Notes: generated from the sequence alone by a model not told the origin. Shown: positions 10,619 through 20,035, counted from the stretch's first letter. The stretch is DNA of 41,472 nt from Allosalinactinospora lopnorensis (GCF_000981225.1 NZ_LAJC01000055.1:1-41472); one strand, 5' to 3'. Translations and numbers: made by a program.

Positions 10619-11302
10619 ATGCGGGTCGCTATCGCCGGGGCGGGCAGCGTGGGGCGTTCCATCGCGGCCGAGCTGACCGGCAGCGGACACGAGGTACTAC
10701 TGATCGACCGGGATTCCCGCGCAATCGGACTCGACGAACTGCCGAACGTGGAGTGGCTGCTCGCCGATGCCTGCGAACTGTCCTCACTGGAGGACGCCCG
10801 GCTCGGTGAGTTCGGCGCCGTCGTCGCCGCGAGCAGCGATGACAAGGCCAACCTGGTGGTCTCTCTGCTCGCCAAGACGGTGTTCGGGGTGCCGCGGGTG
10901 GTCGCGCGGATCAACGACCCGTCGAACGAGTGGCTGTTCACCGAGGCGTGGGGAGTGGACGTCGCGGTGTCGCCGCCGCGGCTGATCGCCGCCCTGGTGG
11001 AGGAGTCGACCGGCATGAACGAGGCCGGTGAGGCGATGGCGCTGATGTCGCTGCCGGACACCGACCTGTTGGAGTTCACGTTGCCCGAGGACGGCGCCCA
11101 CGTGGGCCGTCCGGTCCGGGAGCTGGTTCCCGACCTTCCGGAGGACATCGTCCTGGTGGCGGTCGTCCGCGAGGGGCGGGTCCGTCCTCCCGCGCCGGAG
11201 ACCGTCCTGGAGCCGGGCGACGAGCTGGTGTTCCTCAGCAGCGCCGAATCGGTGCAGGAACTCGGCGGGATCCTGGTGCCCGGCGCCCACCAGCCCCGCT
11301 GA
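10619..11302 (+). CDS. TrkA-family (RCK) K+ uptake regulatory protein, second of pair
   Basis: 227 residues, the same length as its neighbour: MRVAIAGAGSVGRSIA (GxGxxG), then DRDSRAIGLDELPNVEW, and a C-terminal TrkA_C domain ending in PGDELVFLSSAESVQELG. The ATG follows the previous stop with no gap. The pair resembles the CeoB/CeoC arrangement of mycobacteria, in which two different RCK subunits act together. Sequence divergence between the two copies is high apart from the motifs, arguing for an old paralogous pair rather than a recent duplication. The cognate channel or symporter must be encoded elsewhere, unless it is the 6TM channel at 3.0-3.7 kb. Confidence 0.92.
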   Translation: MRVAIAGAGSVGRSIAAELTGSGHEVLLIDRDSRAIGLDELPNVEWLLADACELSSLEDARLGEFGAVVAASSDDKANLVVSLLAKTVFGVPRVVARINDPSNEWLFTEAWGVDVAVSPPRLIAALVEESTGMNEAGEAMALMSLPDTDLLEFTLPEDGAHVGRPVRELVPDLPEDIVLVAVVREGRVRPPAPETVLEPGDELVFLSSAESVQELGGILVPGAHQPR

Positions 11303-11320
11303 GGGGCGTTCGTCCGCCGG

Positions 11321-11348
11321 GGCCGGACCTGCGCGGGGTGGTCCGGCC
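11321..11348. terminator. Hairpin between trkA pair and DUF3159 gene
   Basis: A 9-bp stem GGCCGGACC / GGTCCGGCC with a 10-nt loop lies between two convergent stops, and may act in both directions. Confidence 0.45.
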
Positions 11349-11392
11349 AGCACCGGTCCCGCGGTCCCCGCACGCGCAGGGGCGCGGGTCGT

Positions 11393-12187
11393 TCAGCTCT
11401 GCCTGCCGTCCAGGGATCCCTTGTCCGGGGACAGTGTCCCGGGTTCCACCGGCGTGCGCCCGCGCGCCAGCAGCCAGACCATCACCGCCAGCACCGCCAC
11501 CTGGAGCGGCCAGCCCATACCGATCTTGGCGATTCCGAGCAGGGCGAACGTGTCGGCGACCCCGTGCTTGGCGGCCGCCCACAACGGGTACTGCACCGCG
11601 ACCCGGATCAGGCACGGGAGCACCAGCAGCCACGTCAGCTGGGAGCTGAGTTTGACCACGGCGCGGTTCTCCCGCCAACCGGTGGGATCGCCGGTGACCG
11701 CACCGATGAGCAGCCCGACGGCGGGCCAGCGGATGAGGATGGTCAGTATGAGCACCGCGGCGTACACCGCGTTGTAGATGATGCCCGGCAGGAACGCGTC
11801 TTCGGCGTCCCCGCTGCGCAGCGCGAATACCGCGGCGATAGCGATACCGAAGAGGCTGTTCACGACGAACTGCACCGAAGAGCGCTGCGCCAGCCGGACG
11901 GCGGCCAACAGCACCGCAGCGGCGATCCCCAGTCCCAGTGCGAGCCTGAGCTCCTGGCTGATCAGATAACTGAGCGTGAAAGCCACTGTCGGGACCGCCG
12001 CCTCGACCATGCCCCGCTTGCCGCCCAGCGCCTTGGACAGCTGCGCCCGGACGACGGCTTCGACGGTGTGCTCCGACACCTCCTCTGCGGCCGGTCCGTC
12101 CTTTCCGGCATCGCCACCCGGCAGTGTGGACGATGGGGTTTCGGCGTCGCCGTCGGCCGCGCCGGCGGACCGGTGCTGGTCGGTCAT
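11393..12187 (-). CDS. DUF3159 family membrane protein
   Basis: 264 residues: an acidic, disordered first 50 residues, then about six hydrophobic segments. The family signature is GGKRGMVEAAVPTVAFTLSYL, a VNSLFGIAIAAVFALRSGDA stretch and TGDPTGWRENRAVVKLSSQL. DUF3159 proteins are actinobacterial membrane proteins that in Streptomyces sit beside the trkA pair, as here; function unknown. The start at MTDQHRSAG was chosen because GGGA precedes it by five bases; a start 45 bp upstream (MPDQRAAG) lacks one. Convergent with trkA and divergent from the serpin. Confidence 0.88.
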   Translation of the reverse strand: MTDQHRSAGAADGDAETPSSTLPGGDAGKDGPAAEEVSEHTVEAVVRAQLSKALGGKRGMVEAAVPTVAFTLSYLISQELRLALGLGIAAAVLLAAVRLAQRSSVQFVVNSLFGIAIAAVFALRSGDAEDAFLPGIIYNAVYAAVLILTILIRWPAVGLLIGAVTGDPTGWRENRAVVKLSSQLTWLLVLPCLIRVAVQYPLWAAAKHGVADTFALLGIAKIGMGWPLQVAVLAVMVWLLARGRTPVEPGTLSPDKGSLDGRQS

Positions 12188-12444
12188 GCTGCTCCCGCTG
12201 GTGTTCGAGCCCGCGGCCCGTTGATCCGGCAACCGCTGAACTGCTCGGTTGCGATGTGCGCTCTGCCGTCCAGCCTAGGGCAACGGCGCTGCCCTCCGCG
12301 TGACTTCGAGGTCGGCCGGCACGTTTCGCCGGGTGGGGCGGCCGGACCGTCCGAACCACCCCGATGACGTCGCATCCATGACATCGCGGACCCGGGTACC
12401 TAAGCTGGCGCCCAGAGCGCACGGCTCTCGGCGAGGAGAACACC

Positions 12445-13545
12445 ATGGCTGTTCCGTCTGTTTCGCTCCGGCCCGACCACCTCGGCTTCGCGCTGCGGCT
12501 GCACGCCCAGATGTCCGGCTCCGGGCGGTCCGGACTGGTGTGGTCGCCCTACTCGGTGGCGTGCGCGCTGGGGCTGGTGGCCACGGGCGCCAGAGGCGCG
12601 ACCCGCGAGGAACTCACCGGGCTGCTCGGCGGGGACCTGGAGGCGCACCTGGCCGCTCTGGACGACGCCGTGGCCTCCGGTCCGGAACTGGCCACGAGCA
12701 CCGGGCTGTGGCTCCGCGACGACCTTCCGCTCCGCCCGGAGTTCGAGGCCACCGTGCGCGCCCGTCCCGACTCCGGTGTGTACACGGCCGACTTCCCCGG
12801 CGACCCCGACGGGGTCCGGCGGACCATCAACGCCGAGGTCGCCAAAGTGACCAACGGCCTGATCAGCGATCTGCTCTCCCCGGGCACGGTGCAATCGCGC
12901 ACCCAGGCACTGCTGGTCAACGCGCTCTGGGTCCGGCTGCAGTGGCAGAAGCCGTTCGAGACCGACAAAACCGCCCGGAAAGACTTCCACGCCCCGACCG
13001 GGACCCGCCGGGTGCCGATGATGCGCCGCCGGGGGCAGATCCCGTACGCGCAGACCCGCGGATGGCGGATGGTCTCCCTCGAAGGAGACCACGACCTGGT
13101 GCTGGACGTGCTGCTGCCCGATGAGGATCATCCAGGCGCGGAGCTGGCACCGCAGACGCTCACCGAGTTGCAGCGGGCCGCCTCCCCCACCGAGGTGGAC
13201 CTCGCGCTGCCGCGGTTCGAACTCACGCACCGCGCGCAGTTGTCCGGCGCACTGACCGACGTGGGTGTACGCACCTGCTTCACCTCTCAGGCCGATTTCG
13301 GCGGCATCTCCGAACGCCCGCTCCTCATCGACGAGGTGGTCCACCAGGCGCGGCTGCGCGTCGACGAGAAAGGCGCCGAAGGTGCCGCCGCGACCGCCGT
13401 GATCATGCGGACCGCGGCGTTCACCCCGTCCAAGCCCGTGGTGTTCACCGCCGACCGCCCCTTCACCTTCGTGCTCCGCCGCCGCGAGGCCATCCTCTTC
13501 CTCGGAGTCGTGGCCGATCCGGAGGATCCGGGCCCCGCCAAGTGA
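12445..13545 (+). CDS. Serpin (serine protease inhibitor), cytosolic
   Basis: 366 residues covering the full serpin fold with no signal peptide: SPYSVACALGLVATGARGAT (helix B region), TNGLISDLL, VNALWVRLQWQKPF, then the reactive loop. The hinge EKGAEGAAATA (residues 308-318) has the small-residue pattern required for loop insertion, so an inhibitory mechanism is expected. By alignment to alpha-1-antitrypsin the P1-P1' pair falls at A324-A325, with M321-R322-T323 just before it. ADRPFTFVLRRREAILFLG closes the fold. Bacterial serpins are uncommon; thermopin of Thermobifida fusca is a known actinobacterial example. The start ATG follows GAGGAGA. It stands alone in its direction, between DUF3159 and DUF3710. 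Target protease unknown. Confidence 0.93.
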   Translation: MAVPSVSLRPDHLGFALRLHAQMSGSGRSGLVWSPYSVACALGLVATGARGATREELTGLLGGDLEAHLAALDDAVASGPELATSTGLWLRDDLPLRPEFEATVRARPDSGVYTADFPGDPDGVRRTINAEVAKVTNGLISDLLSPGTVQSRTQALLVNALWVRLQWQKPFETDKTARKDFHAPTGTRRVPMMRRRGQIPYAQTRGWRMVSLEGDHDLVLDVLLPDEDHPGAELAPQTLTELQRAASPTEVDLALPRFELTHRAQLSGALTDVGVRTCFTSQADFGGISERPLLIDEVVHQARLRVDEKGAEGAAATAVIMRTAAFTPSKPVVFTADRPFTFVLRRREAILFLGVVADPEDPGPAK

Positions 13546-13681
13546 CAACGGCACCGGTCACCGCGGGCCGACACGCACGGACCGGCGCCGTCCGATCGGG
13601 CGTTACCGGAATCGGCGGGGGCACGCTGTGCGGCGAAGGCGTACCCCCCGGTAAGGCGGAGCTCGCGCACCGCTGCCTTTA

Positions 13682-13701
13682 CAACGTAGATTTCTACGTT
13701 G
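13682..13701. promoter_or_regulatory. Perfect 9-2-9 inverted repeat, orphan operator-like site
   Basis: CAACGTAGA-TT-TCTACGTTG is a perfect palindrome embedded in A+T-rich sequence (preceded by CTTTA) in the 234-bp gap between two convergent genes. It is neither G+C-rich nor followed by T residues, so it looks like a dimeric repressor site rather than a terminator. No promoterless gene could be recognised next to it. Confidence 0.45.
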
Positions 13702-13779
13702 GCCGTGCGGGCCGTCGAGACAAGACCGGGCCCTCCCATCGCCGGGAGGACCCGATTCGCTCACGATCGGCGCAGGAGG

Positions 13780-14499
13780 TCAGTCGCTCCCCGCATCGGC
13801 CTCTTCCTGGGACTGCTGCGCCTTCTTGGCGGTCTCCATCGACTTCTGGATCTCCGGCGGAACCTTGATCTCCAGCAGATCCCGCGGCGGGACCGGCTGT
13901 TCTCCGCGCACCACCACGATCTTCTGGAAGATCTCCTCGATCTGCGCCATGACCTCGGGCTTGCTCGCGCCCTCACCGCGGACCACACCACGCAGGATCC
14001 AGCGCGGGCCGTCGACGCCGATGAACCGCACCCGCTGGCCGAGCTGCTGCCCCTGCTCGTTCTTCTTGCCCTCGACCGGGATGACCGCCCGAAGTTCCGG
14101 ACCGAACGTGCCGTCGAAGTCCTCGACCTTGCCGCCCTGCCCGGTGACCTGACCGCGCAGCTCCTCGCGCATCTCGTCCCACAGGCCGCTGGATTTCGGC
14201 GCGGCGAACGGCTGCACCTGGATGGCGCTCTTACCGCTGACGAGGGTGACACCGATGATCTTCTGCTGCTTCTGCGCAACGTTGATCTGGACCTCGATAC
14301 CCTGCTCCACCGGGACGCGGATACTGCCGAGGTCGAGCCGGGACACCTCCGGCGCGTCCTCCGCCGCATCCCACGGCCCCTGGACCCGGTATCTGTCCTC
14401 GTTCTTGTTCGGTTCCGGCGCCCCCGACGGCTGTGCGACGGCCTCAACGTCGCCGGCGGCGCCGTCCTGCTGGCTCTTCTTGTTCCGGCGTCCGAACAC
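13780..14499 (-). CDS. DUF3710 family protein
   Basis: 239 residues, cytosolic. A charged N-terminus (MFGRRNKKSQQDG), then the family core GPWDAAEDAPEVSRLDLGSIRVP, VQPFAAPKSSGLWDEMREEL and GPRWILRGVVRGEG, and a Lys/Glu-rich tail. DUF3710 is confined to actinobacteria and habitually adjacent to dut, as here. Its function is not established. The start is GTG after GGGAGAGGTGTAA. It is the last gene of the valS-dut-DUF3710 group, 56 bp after dut. Confidence 0.92.
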   Translation of the reverse strand: MFGRRNKKSQQDGAAGDVEAVAQPSGAPEPNKNEDRYRVQGPWDAAEDAPEVSRLDLGSIRVPVEQGIEVQINVAQKQQKIIGVTLVSGKSAIQVQPFAAPKSSGLWDEMREELRGQVTGQGGKVEDFDGTFGPELRAVIPVEGKKNEQGQQLGQRVRFIGVDGPRWILRGVVRGEGASKPEVMAQIEEIFQKIVVVRGEQPVPPRDLLEIKVPPEIQKSMETAKKAQQSQEEADAGSD

Positions 14500-14555
14500 G
14501 CCTTACACCTCTCCCGCTTGGTCGTCCCCAGTGTGGCCGGGGAGCATGATCGTCA

Positions 14556-15026
14556 TCACTGCGCTGCGTGGCCGCCGGTGGAGCCGAAGCCGCCCGTTCC
14601 GCGCATGGACTCCGGGAGCGCGTCCACCTCGCGGAAGACCGCCCGTTCGACCCGCTGGATGACCAGCTGGGCGATCCTGTCCCCGCGCGCCAGCTTGACC
14701 GGTGTCCGCGAGTCCGTGTTGATCAGGGTCACCCGGATCTCGCCGCGGTATCCGGCGTCGATCGTACCGGGAGCGTTGACGAGGGTAAGGCCGCACCGCG
14801 CCGCCAGGCCTGATCGGGGGTGCACGAACGCGGCGTAGCCTTCGGGCAGCGCGATCGCGACACCGGTGCCCACTGTTGCGCGCCCGCCGGGCTCGAGCAC
14901 GATGTCCTCGGCGGTGACGAGGTCGGCTCCGGCGTCGCCCGGATGCGCATACTCCGGAAGAGGCAGGCGGGGATCGATGCGGCGGACCTGGATCTCCACC
15001 GCGCCGTCAGGGGAATCGCTACTCAC
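14556..15026 (-). CDS. dut: dUTP diphosphatase
   Basis: Hydrolyses dUTP to dUMP and PPi, keeping uracil out of DNA and feeding dTMP synthesis. 156 residues with all five trimeric-dUTPase motifs: [30 protein letters not shown] and the C-terminal [10 protein letters not shown]. The start was placed at GTG (protein begins [12 protein letters not shown]), giving the standard length; the much longer open frame upstream runs through the gap and the end of valS and is not coding. The ribosome site is weak, so translation may depend on coupling within the transcript. It lies 94 bp downstream of valS and 56 bp upstream of DUF3710. Confidence 0.96.
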   Translation of the reverse strand: MSSDSPDGAVEIQVRRIDPRLPLPEYAHPGDAGADLVTAEDIVLEPGGRATVGTGVAIALPEGYAAFVHPRSGLAARCGLTLVNAPGTIDAGYRGEIRVTLINTDSRTPVKLARGDRIAQLVIQRVERAVFREVDALPESMRGTGGFGSTGGHAAQ

Positions 15027-15120
15027 ATTTCGTGAGCTTATCGCGACCGGCTCCCCCTCCGGGACGTCGACACCACCCGACACTGCGTCCAACGGGGCGC
15101 CCCGTTGGACCGACCCCGGC

Positions 15121-17711
15121 TTATCCGGCCGCTTCCGGCAGGGTGACCTCGACCCGCAGTTCGGAGTCGCCGGTGATCTCGAAGTCCAGCGTCGAGGCGC
15201 GGCCGGCGGCCGCGATGTCACCGCGCGCGACACGCGCGCTCTCGACGTTCTTGCCGCGTGCGACGACGTGCTCGACATCGGCGCGCATCGACAGCTTCGC
15301 CTCGGACTTGGCCTTCCGGATCGCCCGCAGCACCTCGGAGGTGGCCGCGAGCACTCCGGGGTCGCCGCCCTGTGCCGCTGTGCGGAGTTCGGTGGCCTCC
15401 GGCCAGGAGGCACCGTGCACGGAGCCCTCGCGCCACCAGGACCAGACCTCGTCGGCGACGAACGGCAGGAAGGGCGCGAACAGTCGGTTCAACGTGGACA
15501 GCGCGATCAGCAGGGCCGCCCGCGCCGACGCCGAGCCCTCGGACCCCGTGTCGTATGCGCGGGCCTTGACCAGCTCCAGGTAGTCGTCGCAGAACTCCCA
15601 GAAGAACCGCTCGGCGCGCTCCAGGGCCCGCGTGTGGTCGAAGTCGTCGAACGCCGTGGTGGCCTCCTCGACGACGTCGGCGAGCGCGGCCAGCATGGCG
15701 CGGTCCAGCGGTTCGGTGACCGTGCGCGGGTCCTCCGAAGCCTCGTCGCCGGCGACCGACAGGGCGAACTTGCTGGCGTTCAGGATCTTGATGGACAGCC
15801 GGCGGCCGACCTTCATCTGCCCTTCGTCCAGCGCGGTGTCGGTGCCCAGCCGACCGCTGGCCGCCCAGTAGCGGATGGCGTCGGAGCTGTACTTCTCCAG
15901 CAGGTCGATCGGGGTGACGACGTTGCCCCGCGACTTCGACATCTTCTTGCGGTCGGGGTCGAGGATGAAACCGGAGATGGTGGCGCGGTGCCAGGGCAGC
16001 CCGCCGTGCTCGAAGTGCGAGCGGACGACCGTGGAGAACAGCCATGTCCGGATGATGTCCTGGCCCTGCGGGCGCACGTCCATCGGAAAGACCCGCTGGA
16101 ACAGGTCGTCGTCGCGCTCCCAGCCGCCGGCGATCTGCGGCGTAAGGGAGGAGGTGGCCCAGGTGTCCATGACATCGGGATCGCCGATGAAGCCGCCCGG
16201 AAGGCCGCGCCGGTCCTCGGTGTAGCCGGCCGGCGCCTCGGAACTGGGGTCGACGGGAAGCGCCGCCTCGTCGGGCACGATGGGGGTGCCGTAGCGGGGG
16301 TTGCCGTCGGCGTCCAGCGGATACCAGACGGGGAAGGGAACCCCGAAGAACCGCTGGCGGCTGATCAGCCAGTCGCCGTTGAGCCCCTCGACCCAGTTCT
16401 CGTAACGGGGCCGCATGTGCGGGGGGTACCAGGTGAGCTCCCGGCCTCGGGCCAGCAGGGCGTCGCGGACACCGGTGTCGCGGCCGCCGTTGCTGATGTA
16501 CACTGCCGGGTGGTGACGATCTCCAGGGGCTTGTCGCCCTTCTCGTAGAACTTCACCGGGTGGGTGATGGGCATGGGCTCGCCGAGGAGCTCACCGGACT
16601 CGCGCAGCATCTCGACCATGCGCTCGCGCGCGGTGTGGACCGTGGCGCCGGCGAGCCTGCCGTAGGCCGCCCGGCCCTCCTCGGAGTCGACGCCCTGCGG
16701 CGGCTCGGTGACGACCCGGCCGTCCCAGCCGACCACGGGACGGGTCTCCAACTGCAGCTCGCGCCACCAGGTGACGTCGGTGACGTCACCGAAAGTACAG
16801 ATCATCGCGATGCCGGTGCCCTTTTCGGGGTCGGCCATGTGGTGCGCCTTGACCGGGACCTCGACGCCGAAGACGGGCGTGCGGACGGTGCGGCCGAACA
16901 GGCCGGCGTAACGCTCGTCGTCGGGATGCGCGACAAGCGCGACACAGGCGGGCAGCAGCTCGGGACGGCTCGTCTCGATCTGGACGGTGCCGCCTCCCGT
17001 CCCGGAGTCGCCGTCGGTGCGGTGGAAGGCGATCCGGTGGTAGGCGCCGGGGCGCTCCCTGTCCTCCAGTTCCGCCTGGGCGACGGCGGTGCGGAAGGTG
17101 ACGTCCCACAGCGTGGGGGCCTCGGACATGTAGGCCTCACCGCGCGCCAGGTTGCGCAGGAACGCGCGCTGGGCGACCCTCCGGGAGTCGTCGTCGATCG
17201 TGGCGTAGGTGTAGCGCCAGTCGACGCTCAGACCGAGCCTGCGCCAGATGTGTTCGAAGACTTTCTCGTCCTCGACGGTGAGCCGGTCGCACAGCTCGAT
17301 GAAGTTCCCACGGGAGATCGAGAGCGGTTTCTTGGGGTCGGGTTTCGCGGGCGGGGAGAAGTCCGGGTCGTAGGCGATCGACGGGTCGCAGCGGACGCCG
17401 TAGTAGTTCTGCACTCGGCGCTCGGTGGGCAGGCCGTTATCGTCCCAGCCCATCGGGTAGAAAACCGACTTGCCGCGCATGCGCTGGAAGCGGGCGACGG
17501 TGTCGGTGTGCGTGTAGGAGAACACGTGGCCGATGTGCAGCGTCCCCGACACCGTGGGCGGCGGGGTATCGATCGAGAAGATCTCGTCGCGGCTCTTGGT
17601 GCGGTCGAAATGGTAGACGCCGGACTCGTCCCATACGTCGACCCATTTCGCCTCGATACCGTCGAGCGAGGGCTTGTCGGGCACGCGGAAGGAACGAGAG
17701 CGGTTGGTCAT
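15121..17711 (-). CDS. valS: Valine--tRNA ligase, split by an apparent frameshift
   Basis: Charges tRNA-Val. The class I signatures are intact: TLHIGH at residues 57-62, and KKMSKSRGN near residue 590; the editing (CP1) domain lies between. The frame breaks near 16500: the first part ends EIVTTRQ and the second begins [11 protein letters not shown] single extra G restores the expected [13 protein letters not shown], giving 863 residues, the usual size for the actinobacterial enzyme. ValRS is essential and no second copy is in view, so a missing base in the assembly is the best explanation. It leads a probable unit with dut and DUF3710. Confidence 0.93.
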
Positions 17712-17907
17712 GGGCTAATGGTATTGGCTCTGCGAGCGTGATCGCTCCTGGTTCTCGCCAACTTGCCAACTTGTGGATCCGCGGTCTTCGGCCGCGCGTC
17801 GGCACGACACCCGCGGGCCGCGGCGGCTGTGGCCGGTCGACAATGCATGGCAGTATTTCGGCCAGCCCCTTCCAACATCACCGACGACAAGGAAAGCGAT
17901 CGATCAC
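17712..17907. promoter_or_regulatory. Divergent promoter region valS / DUF4235 gene
   Basis: 196 bp with an 8-bp tandem duplication GCCAACTTGCCAACTT at 17757-17772 and a short inverted repeat GAGCG-TGAT-CGCTC just beside it. No specifier hairpin or T-box element was recognised upstream of valS. Confidence 0.35.
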
Positions 17908-18186
17908 ATGGCAAAAAAGGAAGGTGAGCTCGCCGCGCAGATCGTCGGCGGCGTGGCCGCCCTCGCCGCCGGGTACGCGGCACGCAAAGTCCTGACCTTC
18001 GCCTGGACGCGGGCGACCGGCAAGGAGCCGCCGACCGAACCGGAGTCTCTGGACGTCAGTCTCGGGGAGGCCCTGGGCTGGGCGGTGCTGACCGGCGTGG
18101 GCATGGAGGTCGCGCGGGTACTGGCGGTACGCGCCGCTTACAAGCGGATGCGGCCGCGGAGGCACCGCGAGATCGGTGAGGCGTAA
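17908..18186 (+). CDS. DUF4235 domain small membrane-associated protein
   Basis: 92 residues: MAKKEGELAAQIVGGVAALAAGYAARKVLTFAW forms a first hydrophobic helix, a short acidic loop (GKEPPTEPESLDVSLGE) follows, then a second helix ALGWAVLTGVGMEVARVLAVRAAY and a basic tail. This is the standard DUF4235 layout, common in actinobacteria; function unknown. The ATG follows AAGGAAAG at a rather long distance. Divergent from valS; a hairpin with a T-rich tail follows the stop. Confidence 0.85.
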   Translation: MAKKEGELAAQIVGGVAALAAGYAARKVLTFAWTRATGKEPPTEPESLDVSLGEALGWAVLTGVGMEVARVLAVRAAYKRMRPRRHREIGEA

Positions 18187-18233
18187 GCGCGAACGCGGTC
18201 GCGGTCCCTGGTCCGCGCCCGTCGAAGAGGACC

Positions 18234-18262
18234 ACGGGACGCCCCCCGGAACGGCGTCCCGT
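18234..18262 (+). terminator. Terminator after DUF4235 gene
   Basis: Stem ACGGGACGCC / GGCGTCCCGT (10 bp) with a 9-nt loop, followed by TCTCTTCG. It sits 48 bp past the stop and just before the convergent EcsC-like gene. Confidence 0.65.
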
Positions 18263-18292
18263 TCTCTTCGCGCGCTCCGACGCACGCCTCGG

Positions 18293-19108
18293 TCACCGGC
18301 CGGCGGGCAGCTCGACAGCGCGCAGGTCGGCGCGTACGGAACCGGCCAGCGCGATCGTCGCGGCGCGGTTGAGCGCTCCTCCGGCCACGGCGCCGGTCAG
18401 GTAGGGGCCGAGCGTCGAGAGGTGCCGGCCCATCACGTGCATCAGACGCCTGCGCAGCGCGGCCTTCGCCCCAGCGCCCAGCACGATGGCCAGGGAGTCG
18501 CCCACCTGCACGCGGTCGACCCCGCGTTTTCTGACCCATGCCATCAGGTAGTCGGAGCCGCGCTGCACCCCCGAACCCAGCGGCTGCGCACCGTAGGTCT
18601 CGTGCAGCTCGCCGATGAGCTTCACCTCGATGGCGGCGACCACGACGGTCTCAGCCGCGATTTTCGCGGGCGCCGTGAGCAGCAGCGGAGGCGCGGCGAG
18701 CTGCACGGCTGCCAGGGCTCCGCCGGCCGCGCCGACCACGGTGGTCGCACGGGCGGCGTTGCGCACCAGCGTGTCGGCCAACTCATCGCCGTCCAGGCCG
18801 TTGTGGTGGCGGCGCAGTGTCTCGCGATCGCGCACCGGTACGCGCGGGGCGATCTCATCGGCGAACAGGTCCGTGAGCCAGCGGCCTCCGGCCGCCCCCT
18901 TGACCCCGGCGGCGCGGGCGCTGCCGGCCAGGGCCCGGGCGAGCCGCCCGAGCAGCTGCGCGCTGCGCCGCGGATCGCCGCCGTCGTCGCTGACGATGCG
19001 GCCCACGAGCTTCCCGACGTCCGCACGCCTCTCGGCGGGCTGCTGTTCGGCGGGGGTGGCCCCTTCCTCGCCACGGGTACCGTTATCGCCGTGCCTGCTG
19101 CGGGACAT
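18293..19108 (-). CDS. EcsC-like / uncharacterised membrane-associated protein
   Basis: 271 residues. A hydrophilic N-terminus rich in Arg, Glu and Gln precedes an alpha-helical domain containing WLTDLFADEIAPRVPVRDRETLRRHH, then two Ala/Leu-rich stretches (about 135-175 and 215-255) that could be amphipathic or transmembrane. IEVKLIGELHETYG is the most conserved-looking piece. Proteins of this type lie near DUF4193 in related genomes and resemble the EcsC family, but I cannot be certain of the family. Function unknown. It is co-directional with DUF4193 183 bp upstream and convergent with DUF4235. Confidence 0.7.
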   Translation of the reverse strand: MSRSRHGDNGTRGEEGATPAEQQPAERRADVGKLVGRIVSDDGGDPRRSAQLLGRLARALAGSARAAGVKGAAGGRWLTDLFADEIAPRVPVRDRETLRRHHNGLDGDELADTLVRNAARATTVVGAAGGALAAVQLAAPPLLLTAPAKIAAETVVVAAIEVKLIGELHETYGAQPLGSGVQRGSDYLMAWVRKRGVDRVQVGDSLAIVLGAGAKAALRRRLMHVMGRHLSTLGPYLTGAVAGGALNRAATIALAGSVRADLRAVELPAGR

Positions 19109-19290
19109 GCCTCTTCCCTTCCCCTATCGCCCCTCACTCACAACCTAGACGACCCGGGCCGCGGAGGACGGGCGGCTGCCCCGGCTCCCGCTTCCCACCT
19201 CCTGCACAATGATGCGCCCCCGGCAGCGGGGACGCATCACACGCTGTGGCACGCCGACCGTCGAGGCAGCGGGAGAGGGAGACGCCGGTT

Positions 19291-19590
19291 TCAGGCAGCG
19301 CACTCCTTGCAGACGAGCTGCCCGTTCCGCTCCTCGGCGAGCTGGCTGCGGTGGTGTACCAGGAAGCAACGAGAACAGGTGAACTCGTCGGCCTGGCGCG
19401 GCAGAACCCGTACGGCGAGCTCCTCGCCGGAGAGATCGGCCCCAGGAAGCTCCATCCCCTCCGCTACTTCGTCAGGGTCGACGTCAATCGTGCTAGTGCC
19501 CTTGTCCACCCGACGTGCCTGCAGCTCTTGAAGGCTGTCCTCGTTGATATCTTCGTCGGTCTTACGCGGGCTGTCGTAGTCGGTGGCCAT
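19291..19590 (-). CDS. DUF4193 zinc-ribbon protein
   Basis: 99 residues: an acidic, probably flexible N-terminal half (MATDYDSPRKTDEDINEDSLQ) and a C-terminal zinc ribbon FTCSRCFLVHHRSQL...LVCKECAA with two CxxC pairs. This is the highly conserved actinobacterial DUF4193 (SCO5864-like), encoded beside cutRS in Streptomyces and here. Role unknown; the zinc ribbon suggests binding to nucleic acid or to RNA polymerase/ribosome. Ribosome site GGAG 11 bases before ATG. Confidence 0.93.
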   Translation of the reverse strand: MATDYDSPRKTDEDINEDSLQELQARRVDKGTSTIDVDPDEVAEGMELPGADLSGEELAVRVLPRQADEFTCSRCFLVHHRSQLAEERNGQLVCKECAA

Positions 19591-20035
19591 ACTGCTTGCT
19601 CCATCCCCCTCGTTCTATGCCTCGTTGCGCGGGTGTAACGCTTGAGCGCCGCATCTTGTGCCCGAATCGGTCGGAAAATTCCGGTGGCGTAAGTGGACTG
19701 TGACCCCTCCCCGGTGTCGTCGCACCGGATGGCAGCACAGAGTGACCGAACGCGGCCGCTGCGCCGCGCGCCGCGGATCGGCTCCTTGTCATGTGCTACC
19801 CAACGCCCGAAGGATTCCGACCTATTTCCGCAGTCTTCCCTCACACCGATCGAGCGCGGGTTCTCTACGGGCAAGGTCAGAACAGACACGTTCACGCCGG
19901 GCGAAATTCCCGCCGTGTTTACGCCCGGGAGAGCATACCCACCTTTGGCAACTGCTCGGACCTCGGGTCACCGTGTCGTCGGACACGTATAGATATCACG
20001 TATTGGGAGGTCGCGCACCTTGCCACGGGTGCGTG
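19591..20035. other. Gene-free gap between DUF4193 and cutS
   Basis: 445 bp, somewhat less G+C-rich than the coding parts, presumably holding the DUF4193 promoter. A short direct repeat CACGTAT occurs twice around 19985-20005. No convincing ORF, RNA gene or terminator was seen. Confidence 0.35.

Noticed and set aside
8336-10690. 784-codon reading of the RNA methyltransferase frame
   Set aside because: The N-terminal part is antisense to trkA. A good ribosome site and the TRAM domain fix the start at 9628.
17712-17907. T-box riboswitch upstream of valS
   Set aside because: No specifier stem or conserved T-box sequence could be found in the 196-bp gap.
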